Assembly: GCA_032433765.1 (NCBI GenBank)
Contig: JAVIAB010000046.1
Span: 63,536,175 to 63,600,174, forward strand
Direction: 5' to 3'
Source: Megaustenia siamemsis
Lineage: Eukaryota; Mollusca; Gastropoda; Stylommatophora; Ariophantidae
Length of the DNA stretch: 64,000 bases
Part shown: positions 11,806-22,964 of the stretch, piece after piece
Numbering within the stretch: position 1 is the first letter of the stretch
How the letters are laid out: every line of letters begins with the position of its first letter
Notes under the pieces: generated by a model
What the model saw: the letters and a program-made list of their open reading frames with translations, nothing else
What the model was told of the DNA's origin: nothing
The model's database searches: none
Position numbers and translations under genes: made by a program

Positions 11806-11946
11806 AATCGCCCACTGACGCTCTGGATGACTGTCCCAGCTTGGTTAATGCTGACCCTTCGTTCTGTACATCGGAGCTAGAGCGATCTGGCTGTTTCAAG
11901 ACGTGTGGACTGCCGCATCATCAATACCTAGCAACTGCTGAAGAAG
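11806..11946 (+). CDS. Exon: degenerate ShK-type domain lacking first and last cysteine
   Basis: The 141-bp exon has acceptor AAATTATAG| and donor GAAG|GTTGGT and is symmetric phase 1-1. It has the same length and phases as the ShK exon at 19894. It encodes TDALDDCPSLV, DPSFCTSE and GCFKTCGLP. The spacing matches cysteines 2-5 of ShK domains. C1 (expected just before x-D) and C6 (expected after C-G-x) are both missing. In ShK, C1 pairs with C6, so exactly one disulfide appears to have been lost. The domain name comes from a sea-anemone peptide; the module is common in secreted invertebrate enzymes and matrix proteins and does not imply toxicity here. Confidence 0.72.
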
Positions 11947-11959
11947 GTTGGTTCCCCTG

Positions 11960-13665
11960 TACCTGATCAATTACAAATTAATAGTAAATAAATAACTTTT
12001 ACAAAATCATTCAAATATACAAAGCAATAAAAACAACAAGAGCGAGAAAACAAATACTGAGATCCCACCAAACTTATAAATGACAAAGAAGGACAGAGAA
12101 TATCCAATAAGCAAGAGATGCAACAGAGATGGAAAGAATATTTCGTAGACCTATTAAACATGACACCATCTACCAATTATACAACAAAAAACTACACACA
12201 AATGCACAAACACTGAACCCAATATCACGAAAAAAGAAATAGAAAAGTAATAAAAATGCGCCATCAAAAAAGCACCAGGGATAAACAAAATACCAGCAGA
12301 AATAATAGCAGCAGCAGAAGAAACAGGAATTACATGGCTGCACGGGATATTCAATGCAGCATGGTACCAACAGAAATCCCCAGAATATCGGCAACAGACA
12401 ATCATCGTACCAATATGGAAAAAGAACGGTATAAAGAGAGTTGTAATCAATATAGAGATATATCATTTCTCAGCCATGTAGGAAAGTTATACGCCAAAAT
12501 TATGAGAGGAAAAGGATCAGGTCAATTATAGAACTACAGGTCAGCGGGAAAATGCATTCAACCGAGTAAACAGAGAACAACTGTGGGAGATACTAACAAC
12601 ATACGGAGTAAGCCAACATCTAACAGAGAACAACTGTGGGAGATACTAACAACATACGGAGTAAGCCAACATCTAACCAACCTAATTAAGGATTACACCG
12701 AAAGCAGCTGCCCAGTCAGAACAGCAGCAGGCTACACAGACCACTTCGAAGTTAGATCAGGTGTAAGACAAGGGTGCGTACTAACTTCCCTATTGTTTAT
12801 TACATGCATAGACTATATATTTAAATTAGCCAACACATCGGAGATAGAGAATATCAACGATCTTATATTTGTAAACGATCAAGCATTAATAGAAGACTAG
12901 CAAGAACACTTGACTCAACAGCACAGACACTCAATGCAACATTAAAATCAACATCAACAAAACAGAATTCATGAATATCACAAAAAGAAACAGAACATCA
13001 ACATAACTATAGAAGGCAGGCAACTAAAACAAATAGAGGAATTTAAATACCTAGGAAGTTTAGTGACAAACGACAATTCACAAACAGCAGAGATAGAATC
13101 AAGATGCAACAAAGCTTGTCAAATCATCGGACAGTTATCACCACTATTATCCAACAAGGAAATAACTCTGGAGGCAAAATGAGCACTATACAATACAATC
13201 TTCATCCCAACGTTGTGCTACCAATGCCAGACCTGGACCCTAGATACAAGAACAATAAGAAAAAATAACATCTGCAGAGATGAAATGTGTTAGACGAATG
13301 ACAGGAAACAGTCTGAGAGATAAGATCAGAAATGCAAAACTGTGAAAAAAGCTAGGAATAGTCCCCGCTACAGAGTACAAAAGAAACAACATATAAAATG
13401 GTTTGGCCACGTGACAAGGCAGAGAGATCAAAACACAACACAACGACCCTTCAATAAACGTTGTTAGAACACCAGACCCAAGGACCGACCCAAAAAAAGA
13501 TGGATCGATGGAATATTAGAAATAATAGGAAACATAACAGCAGGAGAGGCGAGCATAAGAGCAAATGATCGCAAATTTATATCTGCCCTCGACGCTGGAA
13601 GGTAAATGAGGAAGGAAAGAATAATATCCAAATGTGTGCTACAATTACTAGCCATGGTGTGTGAG
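11960..13665 (+). mobile_element. LINE family D, decayed copy
   Basis: Pieces in shifting frames match the better-preserved family D copy at 43820-45540: NKQEMQQRWKEYF, HVGKLYAKI, SGVRQGCVLTSLLF, FVNDQALIED (FADDQ in the other copy) and AEMKCVRRMTGNSL in a closed frame. A 60-bp stretch around 12580-12670 containing AACAACTGTGGGAGATAC is tandemly duplicated. Many stops and frameshifts make it non-coding. The right end abuts the 19-bp array. Confidence 0.87.
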
Positions 13666-13679
13666 TAGCATTCATGGAG

Positions 13680-15988
13680 GGACACTTCTAGTTGTATCTG
13701 ACACTTCTAGTTGTATTTGACACTTCTAGTTGTATCTGACACTTCTAGTTGTATTTGACACTTCCGAGTTGTATTTGATACTTCTAGTTGTATCTGACAC
13801 TTCTAGTTGTATTTGACACTTCTAGTTGTATCTGACACTTCTAGTTGTATCTGACACTTCTAGTTGTATTTGACACTTCTAGTTGTATCTGACACTTCTA
13901 GTTGTATTTGACACTTCTAGTTGTATTTGACACTTCTAGTTGTATCTGACACTTCTAGTTGTATTTGACACTTCTAGTTGTATTTGACACTTCTAGTTGT
14001 ATTTGACACTTCTAGTTGTATCTGACACTTCTAGTTGTATCTGACACTTCTAGTTGTATCTGACACTTCTAGTTGTATTTGACACTTCTAGTTGTATCTG
14101 ACACTTCTAGTTGTATCTGACACTTCTAGTTGTATCTGACACTTCTAGTTGTATTTGACACTTCCGAGTTGTATTTGACACTTCTAGTTGTATTTGACAC
14201 TTCTAGTTGTATTTGACACTTCTAGTTGTATTTGACACTTCTAGTTGTATTTGACACTTCTAGTTGTATTTGACACTTCTAGTTGTATCTGACACTTCTA
14301 GTTGTATCTGACACTTCTAGTTGTATTTGACACTTCTAGTTGTATTTGACACTTCTAGTTGTATTTGACACTTCTAGTTGTATTTGACACTTCTAGTTGT
14401 ATCTGACACTTATAGTTGTATCTGACACTTCTAGTTGTATTTGGCACTTCTAGTTGTATCTGACACTTCTAGTTGTATTTGACACTTCTAGTTGTATTTG
14501 ACACTTCTAATTGTATTTGACACTTCTAGTTGTATTTGACACTTCTAGTTGTATTTGGCACTTCTAGTTGTATTTGACACTTCTAGTTGTATTTGACACT
14601 TCTAGTTGTATTTGACACTTCTAGTTGTATTTGGCACTTCTAGTTGTATTTGACACTTCTAGTTGTATCTGACACTTCTAGTTGTATTTGACACTTCCTA
14701 GTTGTATTTGACACTTCTAGTTGTATTTGACACTTCTAGTTGTATTTGACACTTCCGAGTTGTATTTGACACTTCTTAGTTGTATTTGATACTTCTAGTT
14801 GTATTTGACACTTCCTAGTTGTATTTGACACTTCTAGTTGTATTTGACACTTCTAGTTGTATTTGACACGTCTAGTTGTATCTGACACTTCTAGTTGTAT
14901 TTGATACTTCTAGTTGTATTTGACACTTCTAGTTGTATTTGACACTTCTATTTGTATTTGATACTTCTAGTTGTATTTGACACTTCTAGTTGTATCTGAC
15001 ACTTCTAGTTGTATTTGACACTTCTAGTTGTATTTGGCACTTCTAGTTGTATTTGACACTTCTATTTGTATCTGACACTTCTAGTTGTATTTGACACTTC
15101 CTAGTTGTATTTGACACTTCTAGTTGTATTTGACACTTCTAGTAGTATTTGACACTTCCGAGTTGTATTTGACACTTCTTAGTTGTATTTGATACTTCTA
15201 GTTGTATTTGACTCTTCCTAGTTGTATTTGACACTTCTAGTTGTATTTGACACTTCTAGTTGTATTTGACACGTCTAGTTGTATCTGACACTTCTAGTTG
15301 TATTTGACACTTCTAGTTTTATTTGACACTTTTATTTGTATTTGATACTTCTATTTGTATTTGACACTTCTAGTTGTATTTGACACTTCTAGTTGTATTT
15401 GACACGTCTAGTTGTATCTGACACTTCTAGTTGTATTTGATACTTCTAGTTGTATTTGACACTTCTAGTTGTATTTGACACTTCTATTTGTATTTGATAC
15501 TTCTAGTTGTATTTGACCCTTCTAGTTGTATCTGACACTTCTAGTTGTATTTGACACTTCTAGTTGTATTTGGCACTTCTAGTTGTATTTGACACTTCTA
15601 GTTGTATCTGACACTTCTAGTTGTATTTGACACTTCCTAGTTGTATTTGACACTTCTAGTTGTATTTGACACTTCCGAGTTGTATTTGACACTTCTTAGT
15701 TGTATTTGATACTTCTAGTTGTATTTGACTCTTCCTAGTTGTATTTGACACTTCTAGTTGTATTTGACACTTCTAGTTGTATTTGACACGTCTAGTTGTA
15801 TCTGACACTTCTAGTTGTATTTGATACTTCTAGTTGTATTTGACACTTTTAGTTGTATTTGACACTTCTATTTGTATTTGATACTTCTATTTGTATTTGA
15901 CACTTCTAGTTGTATTTGACACTTCTAGTTGTATTTGACACTTCTAGTTGTATTTGACACTTCTAGTTGTATTTGACACTTCCAGATA
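13680..15988. repeat. 19-bp minisatellite, about 121 units
   Basis: The unit is GACACTTCTAGTTGTATTT, alternating with a TATCT variant. A distinctive variant block containing CTTCCGAGTTG then CTTCTTAGTTG recurs at about 14755, 15165 and 15675, showing larger internal duplications of several hundred bases. Confidence 0.96.
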
Positions 15989-16125
15989 GAAGCAGCTCGC
16001 ATGTGTTGATCTTGTAAGAACTTCAACTTCCAATACACTGATCACCTCTCACTGGTAGCCACACCACTATCATCAAGTAGCTTGTCCATAAGCGAACGTA
16101 TTTCTTAGATTGTCAGTCTGAATGT
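15989..16125. other. Unique island between arrays
   Basis: Includes GAAGCAGCTCGCATG and CACACCACTATCATC. I found no exon-like frame with paired splice sites. Confidence 0.4.
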
Positions 16126-17355
16126 ATCACGTTGTCTGGCTATATTGTCACGTCGCCTGACTGTATTGTCACGTTGTCTGGCGATATTGTCAGGTTGTCT
16201 GGCTGTATTGACACGTTGTCTGGCTATATTGTCACGTTGTCTGTCAGTATTGTCACGTTGTCTGGCTGTATTGTCACGTTGTCTGGCTATATTGTCACGT
16301 TGTCTGGCTGTATTGTCAGGTTGTCTGGCTTTATTGTCACGTTGTCTTGCTGTATTGACACATTGCCTGGCTGTATTGTCACGTTGTCTGGCTGTATTGA
16401 CACGCTGTCTGGCTATATTGTCACGTTGCTGGCTGTATTGACACGTTGTCTGGCTATATTGTCACGTTGATGGCTGTATTGACACGCTGTCTGGCTGTAT
16501 TGACACGCTGTCTGGCTATATTGACTGGCTGTATTGTCACGTTGTCTGGCTGTATTGACACGTTGTCTGGCTATATTGTAACATTGCTGGCTGTATTGTC
16601 ACGTTGCCTGGCTGTATTGTAACGTTGCCTGGCTGTATTGTAACGTTGCCTGGCTGTATTGTACCGTTGTCTGGCTGTATTGCCACGTTGTCTGGCTGTA
16701 TTGCAACGTTGTCTGGCTGTATTGCTACGTTGCCTGGCTGTATTGCAACGTTGTCTGGCTGTATTGCTACGTTGCCTGGCTGTATTGCTACGTTGCCTGG
16801 CTGTATTGACACGTTGTCTGGCTGTATTGACACGTTGTCTGGCTGTATTGTCACGTTGTCTGGCTGTATTGACACGTTGCCTGGCTGTATTGCCACATTG
16901 CCTGGCTGTATTGCCACGTCGTCTGGCTGTATTGACACGTTGCCTGGCTGTATTGTCACGTTGCCTGGCTGTATTGTCACGTCGTCTGGCTGTAATGTCA
17001 CGTTGTCTGGCTGTATTGACATATTGCCTGGCTGTATTGACACATTGCCTGGCTGTATTGTCACGTTGTCTGGCTGTATTGACACGTTGCCTGGCTGTAT
17101 TGTCACGTTGCCTGGCTGTATTGCCACGTTGCCTGGCTGTATTGTCACGTTGCCTGGCTGTATTGTCACGTTGCCTGGCTGTATTGCCACGTTGCCTGGC
17201 TGTATTGACATGTTGCCTGGCTGTATTGTCACGTTGCCTGGCTGTATTGTCACGTTGCCTGGCTGTATTGCCAGTTGCCTGGCTGTATTGACATGTTGCC
17301 TGGCTGTATTGCCACATTGCCTGGCTGTATTGACACGTTGCCTGGCTGTATTGAC
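16126..17355. repeat. 21-bp minisatellite, about 58 units
   Basis: The unit is close to CACGTTGCCTGGCTGTATT plus GT. Since 21 is a multiple of 3 and the unit lacks stops in several frames, four or more overlapping frames of 200-300 residues are open on both strands (7-residue periods such as PGCIVTL or NTARQRD). These are shadows of the repeat. The array ends at GACATTCATCG followed by GTGAGT, a donor-like word of unknown meaning. Confidence 0.95.
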
Positions 17356-17440
17356 ATTCATCGGTGAGTGAAGACTGCAGGGAGACTTTGAACCCCGCCC
17401 TCCACATAGCAGAAACTTACCCCTCAATTATTGCTTCCTT
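17356..17440. other. Unique island right of the 21-bp array
   Basis: In the plus frame it reads SEDCRETLNPALHIAETYPS before running into the next array. This might be a coding relic but has only one cysteine and no clear acceptor. Unassigned. Confidence 0.25.
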
Positions 17441-17552
17441 CAAGTCCCTCATCAAAGTCCCTTATCAAAGTCCCTCATCAAAGTCCCTTATCAAAGTCCC
17501 TTATCAAAGTCCCTCATCAAAGTCCCTTATCAAAGTCCCTTATCAAAGTCCA
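17441..17552. repeat. 13-bp repeat, about 8 units
   Basis: Alternating CAAAGTCCCTTAT and CAAAGTCCCTCAT units. Confidence 0.9.
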
Positions 17553-17924
17553 TTCCTTGCTGACAAAATCACGCTGTTTACAATAATACGTGAATTTATC
17601 CTGATTCTAGTCGTTCTAGTCTGGTCTAGCGTGTTCTAGTCTGTTCTAGTCTATTCTTTTCATGGGACCAGTTTCATTGCAGTCGAACCCACGTCATATC
17701 CGCTTCACCGCCCGTCCCAGCTTATCTTAAAGCATATGTAGACTTACTGGCTGCAAGATGTTCATTGTAGATATATCTACTTTCCCCACTAAGGACTCGC
17801 AGTAGACCAGACCCCCATCTCCACTTTCAAACCCTCCACTCTCTCAATACATATCTCCTTCCTTCAACTCCTATCTTAAGGCTTAAAGAACAAACTTGGC
17901 GATGTTCTCTTTGTCCAGAGTCAG
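17553..17924. other. Unique intronic sequence with GTTCTAGTCT repeats
   Basis: Contains a short run of GTTCTAGTCT-like words at about 17606-17655 and otherwise unique sequence. An acceptor-like TTTCATTGCAG at about 17670-17680 is followed by frames that close within about 90 bases. Confidence 0.4.
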
Positions 17925-18055
17925 GCTACAGTGCCAGAGCTGCCAGCGAACTTCTCGGCTGTTTCATTACCGTGTACACCAGAGTCAGGCTACATTGCCA
18001 GAGCTGCCAGCGAACTTCTCGGCTGTTTCATTACCGTGTACACCAGGGTAGAAGT
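17925..18055 (-). mobile_element. Retroelement RNase H fragment, tandemly duplicated
   Basis: Two copies of an approximately 64-bp segment (AGTCAGGCTACA/T to GTGTACACCAG) lie head to tail. On the minus strand the second reads YPGVHGNETAEKFAGSS, a degraded form of the RNase H C-terminal motif found in LINEs (compare GIRGNEKADQLAKEG in the element at 57410). Flanking sequence to 18350 is AT/GA-rich and unrecognised. Confidence 0.6.
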
Positions 18056-18354
18056 AGACGAACATAGAAAACAAGAGAAACAAAAGATAGAGAAGTAGAG
18101 AATGTGGAGGAAAAAGAATAATAAGAAGAGTGAGATGAAGGAGATGCCGATGAAGGAGAATAAGAGGAAGTGAAGAAGAAGGCAAATGCTAATACTAGTA
18201 ATAACTAGTAGAAGGTAGCACTCTCAATAGACGTTTCATAACTTATGTATAAATGGACTTATCGCTCAGAGTTATAGAATTGAAATATCCTCTCCTTGAA
18301 CTAACGCGTTTCTCTTTCTTGCGTTTGTTCTGAGTATCGTCTGGTCCAACTATG

Positions 18355-18862
18355 CAATAACTTCCAGAGAGTAGTCATTCAGTGGATACCATCACACTGT
18401 AATATACACGGGAACGAACGCGCAAATTAGCTAAAGAGGGAGGGAGATTACCACAAGAGAACCATCCGCTCAGTTATGATGAAGCCAAATCCATCCTCAA
18501 AGGTCAGTTCCATGAAAAATGGAAACGAGAACACCCAAAGCATAACGAGAGGGACGGATACCACCAACTATCAAGGAGGGATCAAGTCATCATACTTCGC
18601 CTACGCACTGGCCACAATAGAATGAGAAATCACGTGTTCACCAAATTCAAAATAGGAACAACCAGCCTATGCCACTGTACACTGGACAATATGACTACAA
18701 AACATGTTCTACAGGATTGCCCCCAGTACACAGACCTGAGAAGAGCAATGTGGTCCACGCCCACCTCCCTGGAAAAGAAACTATATGGGGCAACCGATTC
18801 ACTTAAACAGACAGCTGACTTCATGAGAGAGTCTGGAATCCTACTCTGATTGAGTCTTGATC

Positions 18863-18904
<42 letters not shown>
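18355..18904 (+). mobile_element. LINE family E, 3' end with (GA)n tail
   Basis: It starts within the RNase H domain (WIPSHCNIHGNERA with an in-frame stop) and continues through DQVIILRLRTGHNRMRNH, a C-H-C type segment (CHCTLDNMTTKHVLQDC), KLYGATDSL and ends MRESGILL-stop. It is clearly related to the longer element at 57410-60164. A (GA)n tract at 18866-18904 is the microsatellite tail. The minus-strand copy at 46718 has the same end and same tail type. Confidence 0.9.
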
Positions 18905-18907
<3 letters not shown>

Positions 18908-18962
18908 CGTCTCTTTAGTTTGTGTCCGTTTGTAATTTTGCTGGATAATTTGTGTTAAGCTG
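18905..18962. other. Unique spacer
   Basis: Intronic sequence between the LINE tail and the SINE target-site duplication. Nothing recognised. Confidence 0.4.
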
Positions 18963-18974
18963 CCGCCACTTTTT

Positions 18975-19775
18975 CTTTGTTAGGCAGCTGGGATAGCTCA
19001 CTGGTTAGTGAACTGGACTACAAAAGACAAGAGACTGGATTCGTTTCCAACGGACGGCTCCGGTTCACCCAGCGTTTAATGGGTACCGGATTTTTTTTCT
19101 GGGAAAGTAAAGCGGCTAGATCAAATGTATTATCAACCCTTACGTATGCGTGTGAAAGCTGGAAAACAACAAGAGATATAGAAACAAAGTTGAACGCATT
19201 CGAAAATAAATGTCTAAGGAAAATATTTGGTATAGTGTGGAACGAATTCAAAACAAACGAGGAAATTAGAGAAATCGCCAATCAACCACTAATATCTTCA
19301 GTAATAAAGAAAAGACGATGGTCATATGTTGGACATGTGATGAGAAGAGATAATAACCGAATAGCAAAGCAGGCCCTCATACGGGAAACAACAGGTAAAA
19401 GAAAAAGAGGAAGACCCAGGGAGACACTGAGAAGAACATTGATGAGAGAGGCAAGAGCAGCAGGAATCGGCTCCCTCAATGAGATAGAACTGCTTGCACA
19501 GAACAGAGACAGATGGCGAGATTTGATAAAATATCTTTCAAAGAAAACTGCTAGAACAAAAAATTCATATAGGAGAAGGTGTATCTTGGTCTACGCCCTA
19601 TGGGCCGGCTACGGCTCGAAAGGTCAATAGAATAGAAAGCGGCTAGGGTGTAATACCGACCACATTACCCAAAAAAATCGTGGGCCGAAGGTCTCTGTAT
19701 AATTTATGGTCACTAACACCATATTCCCTATACGCCATTTAGCGTGAACGGGGTACTTTACTTTTGTTTTTTTTA
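18975..19775 (+). mobile_element. SINE family 1, split by a LINE insertion
   Basis: The 5' part (to 19119) has the A box TAGCTCACTGGTTAG, a diverged B box and the CACCCAGCGTTTAATGGG body. The 3' part (from 19636) has GGGTGTAATACCGACC through TACGCCATTTAGCGTG and a T-rich tail. A perfect 12-bp duplication, CCGCCACTTTTT, flanks the whole at 18963-18974 and 19776-19787. The right flank lies about 110 bp upstream of the ShK exon. Confidence 0.93.
19120..19635 (+). mobile_element. 5'-truncated LINE nested in the SINE
   Basis: The 516-bp insert encodes, without a stop until its end, the C-terminal part of a reverse transcriptase-type LINE protein: STLTYACESW, AFENKCLRKIFG, SYVGHVMRRDNNR, KRKRGRPRETLRR. 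It ends with a short AATAGAATAGAA tail. An 11-bp duplication, AAAGCGGCTAG, lies at 19109-19119 and 19636-19646. It differs in sequence from families A-D but shares the same C-terminal architecture. The open frame suggests a relatively recent insertion. Confidence 0.92.
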
Positions 19776-19893
19776 CCGCCACTTTTTAACTCGACAGTAA
19801 TCATTGAGATCCTGTACGTGATACCGAATATTGAGGAGCCCAGTAACTCTCTTGAGTTGCCTGCTTATGTCTATGCTGATCCATATGTTTCAG

Positions 19894-20034
19894 TTTCCCC
19901 TGCTGTAAATGAATCGTGCCACGATGTTGCTCAGTGTCAGCCTGTCCTGGCAGCTTTCCCGACATTTTGTTCTGACAAGCGGTCTGTGAGTGCTGGCTCT
20001 AAGCTGTGTCCACATTCGTGTGGCAAATGTCAAG
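19894..20034 (+). CDS. Exon: complete ShK-type domain
   Basis: The 141-bp exon is phase 1-1, from CATATGTTTCAG| to TGTCAAG|GTAAGG. It encodes ESCHDVAQCQPVL, FPTFCSDK and SKLCPHSCGKCQ, giving six cysteines in the ShK order C-x-D-x3-C ... C ... C-x3-C-x2-C. The exon matches its neighbour at 11806 in length and phase, so the two probably arose by duplication. The acceptor pyrimidine tract is weak. The 3' end and donor are the seed of the 48-bp array that follows, so the true exon end is ambiguous: later donor copies could be used, adding 16 residues per unit. Confidence 0.82.
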
Positions 20035-21450
20035 GTAAGGCTGGTTCCAAGCTGTGCCCACATTCGTGTGGCAAATGTCAAGGTAAGGCTGGTTCCAAGC
20101 TGTGCCCACATTCGTGTGGCAAATGTCAAGGTAAGGCTTGCTCTAAGCTGTGTCCACATTCATGTGGCAAATGTCAAGGTAAGGCTTGCTCTAAGCTGTG
20201 TCCACATTTGTGTGGCAAATGTCAAGGTAAGGCTTGCTACAAGCTGTGTCCACATTCGTGAGGCAAATGTCAAGGTAAGGCTTGCTCTAAGCTGTGTCCA
20301 CATTCATGTGGCAAATGTCAAGGTAAGGCTTGCTCTAAGCTGTGTCCACATTTGTGTGGCAAATGTCAAGGTAAGGCTTGCTACAAGCTGTGTCCACATT
20401 CGTGTGGCAAATGTCAAGGTAAGGCTTGCTCTAAGCTGTGTCCACATTCATGTGGCAAATGTCAAGGTAAGGCTTGCTCTAAGCTGTGTCCACATTTGTG
20501 TGGCAAATGTCAAGGTAAGGCTTGCTCTAAGCTGTGTCCACATTTGTGTGGCAAATGTCAAGGTAAGGCTTGCTACAAGCTGTGTCCACATTCGTGTGGC
20601 AAATGTCAAGGTAAGGCTTGCTCTAAGCTGTGTCCACATTTGTGTGGCAAATGTCAAGGTAAGGCTTGCTCTAAGCTGTGTCCACATTCGTGTGGCAAAT
20701 GTCAAGGTAAGGCTTGCTACAAGCTGTGTCCACATTCATGTGGCAAATGTCAAGGTAAGGCTTGCTCTAAGCTGTGTCCACATTCGTGTGGCAAATGTCA
20801 AAGTAAGGCTGGCTCTAAGCTGTGTCCACATTCATGTGGCAAATGTCAAGGTAAGGCTTGCTCTAAGCTGTGTCCACATTCGTGTGGCAAATGTCAAGGT
20901 AAGGCTGGCTCCAAGCTGTGTCCACATTCATGTGGCAAATGTCAAGGTAAGGCTTGCTCCAAGCTGTGCCCACATTCATGTGGCAAATGTCAAGGTAAGG
21001 CTGGCTCCAAGCTGTGTCCACATTCATGTGGCAAATGTCAAGGTAAGGCTTGCTCCAAGCTGTGCCCACATTCGTGTGGCAAATGTCAAGGTAAGGCTGG
21101 CTCCAAGCTGTGTCCACATTCATGTGACAAATGTCAAGGTAAGGCTGGCTCCAAGCTGTGCCCACATTCATGTGGCAAATGTCAAGGTAAGGCTGGCTCC
21201 AAGCTGTGTCCACATTCATGTGGCAAATGTCAAGGTAAGGCTTGCTCCAAGCTGTGCCCACATTCGTGTGGCAAATGTCAAGGTAAGGCTGGCTCCAAGC
21301 TGTGTCCACATTCATGTGGCAAATGTCAAGGTAAGGCTTGCTCCAAGCTGTGCCCACATTCGTGTGGCAAATGTCAAGGTAAGGCTTGCTCCAAGCTGTG
21401 CCCACATTCGTGTGGCAAATGTCAAGGTAAGGCTGGCTCCAAGCTGTCAT
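19994..21450 (+). repeat. 48-bp array repeating the ShK exon end and its splice donor, about 30 copies
   Basis: Each unit comprises GGCTC(C/T)AAGCTGTG, CCACATTC(G/A)TGTGGC and AAATGTCAAGGTAAG. The first copy is the ShK exon 3' end with donor CAAG|GTAAGG. Later copies repeat both the cysteine motif CPHSCGKC and the donor. The unit is 16 codons, so the frame SKLCPHSCGKCQGKAG stays open for most of the array; one copy at about 20260 has TGA for TGT. A second frame gives a 499-residue shadow. The last unit is truncated at CTGTCATAAATG. Confidence 0.95.
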
Positions 21451-21477
21451 AAATGTCAAGGTAAAGTTGGTTATCTA

Positions 21478-21645
21478 ACAGGCAGATAAGATATACAGGC
21501 AGATAAGGTATACATTCAAATAAGACATACAGGCAGATAAAATATACAGTCAATAAAGATATACAGGTATATAAAATATAGAGGCAATTAAGATATAGAG
21601 GTATATAATATATACAGGCAGTTAAGATATACGGACATAGACATA
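21478..21645. repeat. Degenerate AT-rich tandem repeat
   Basis: About eight loose units of ACAGGCAGATAA(G/A)ATAT type, with insertions. Below them to 21740 is unique sequence. Confidence 0.75.
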
Positions 21646-21744
21646 ATGTATGCTGACAAATAAACAGGGCCAGATTTAGACATAAGCTGCAACTGATAGC
21701 CACATATTCCAAGCTGGTGCAAAAAACGTTTAGAATTTGTCTTT

Positions 21745-22905
21745 GGATCTATGCTTTCTTGTAGATGAGACGGGTCTATGCTTTCTTGTAGATGAGACGG
21801 GTCTATGCTTTCTTGTAGATGTGACGGGTCTATGCTTTCTTGTAGATGAGACGGGTCTATGCTTTCTTGTAGATGAGACGGGTCTATGCTTTCTTGTAGA
21901 TGAGACGGGTCTATGATTTCTTGTAGATGTGACGGGTCTATGCTTTCTTGTAGATGTGACGGGTCTATGCTTTCTTGTAGATGAGACGGGTCTATGATTT
22001 CTTGTAGATGAGACGGGTCTATGATTTCTTGTAGATGAGACGGGTCTATGCTTTCTTGTAGATGTGACGGGTCTATGCTTTCTTGTAGATGTGACGGGTC
22101 TATGCTTTCTTGTAGATGAGACGGGTCTATGCTTTCTTGTAGATGAGACGGGTCTATGCTTTCTTGTAGATGAGACGGGTCTATGCTTTCTTGTAGATGA
22201 GACGGGTCTATGCTTTCTTGTAGATGAGACGGGTCTATGATTTCTTGTAGATGAGACGGGTCTATGATTTCTTGTAGATGAGACGGGTCTATGATTTCTT
22301 GTAGATGAGACGGGTCTATGCTTTCTTATAGATGTGACGGGTCTATGCTTTCTTGTAGATGAGACGGGTCTATGATTTCTTATACATGAGACGGGTCTAT
22401 GCTTTCTTGTAGATGAGACGGGTCTATGATTTCTTATAGATGAGATGGGTCTATGCTTTCTTGTAGATGAGACGGGTCTATGCTTTCTTGTAGATGAGAC
22501 GGGTCTATGATTTCTTATAGATGAGACGGGTCTATGCTTTCTTGTAGATGAGACGGGTCTATGATTTCTTATACATGAGACGGGTCTATGCTTTCTTGTA
22601 GATGAGACGGGTCTATGCTTTCTTGTAGATGAGACGGGTCTATGCTTTCTTGTAAATGAGACGGGTCTATGATTTCTTATAGATGAGATGGGTCTATGCT
22701 TTCTTGTAGATGAGACGGGTCTATGCTTTCTTGTAGATGAGACGGGTCTATGATTTCTTGTAAATGAGACGGGTTCTATGATTTCTTATAGATGAGATGG
22801 GTCTATGCTTTCTTGTAGATGAGACGGGTCTATGCTTTCTTGTAGATGAGACGGGTCTATGATTTCTTGTAGATGAGACGGGTCTATGTTTTCTTGTAGA
22901 TGAGA
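21745..22905. repeat. 27-bp minisatellite, about 43 units
   Basis: The unit contains GGGTCTATGCTTTCTTG and TAGATGAGAC, with ATGATTTC and TTATAGATGAGATG variants. Copies are highly similar. Confidence 0.95.
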
Positions 22906-22964
22906 CCATCTGGTGTTCATTTTGAAAGTTTTTTTTTTTCGGGGGGGGCTCAAAGCTTTATATA

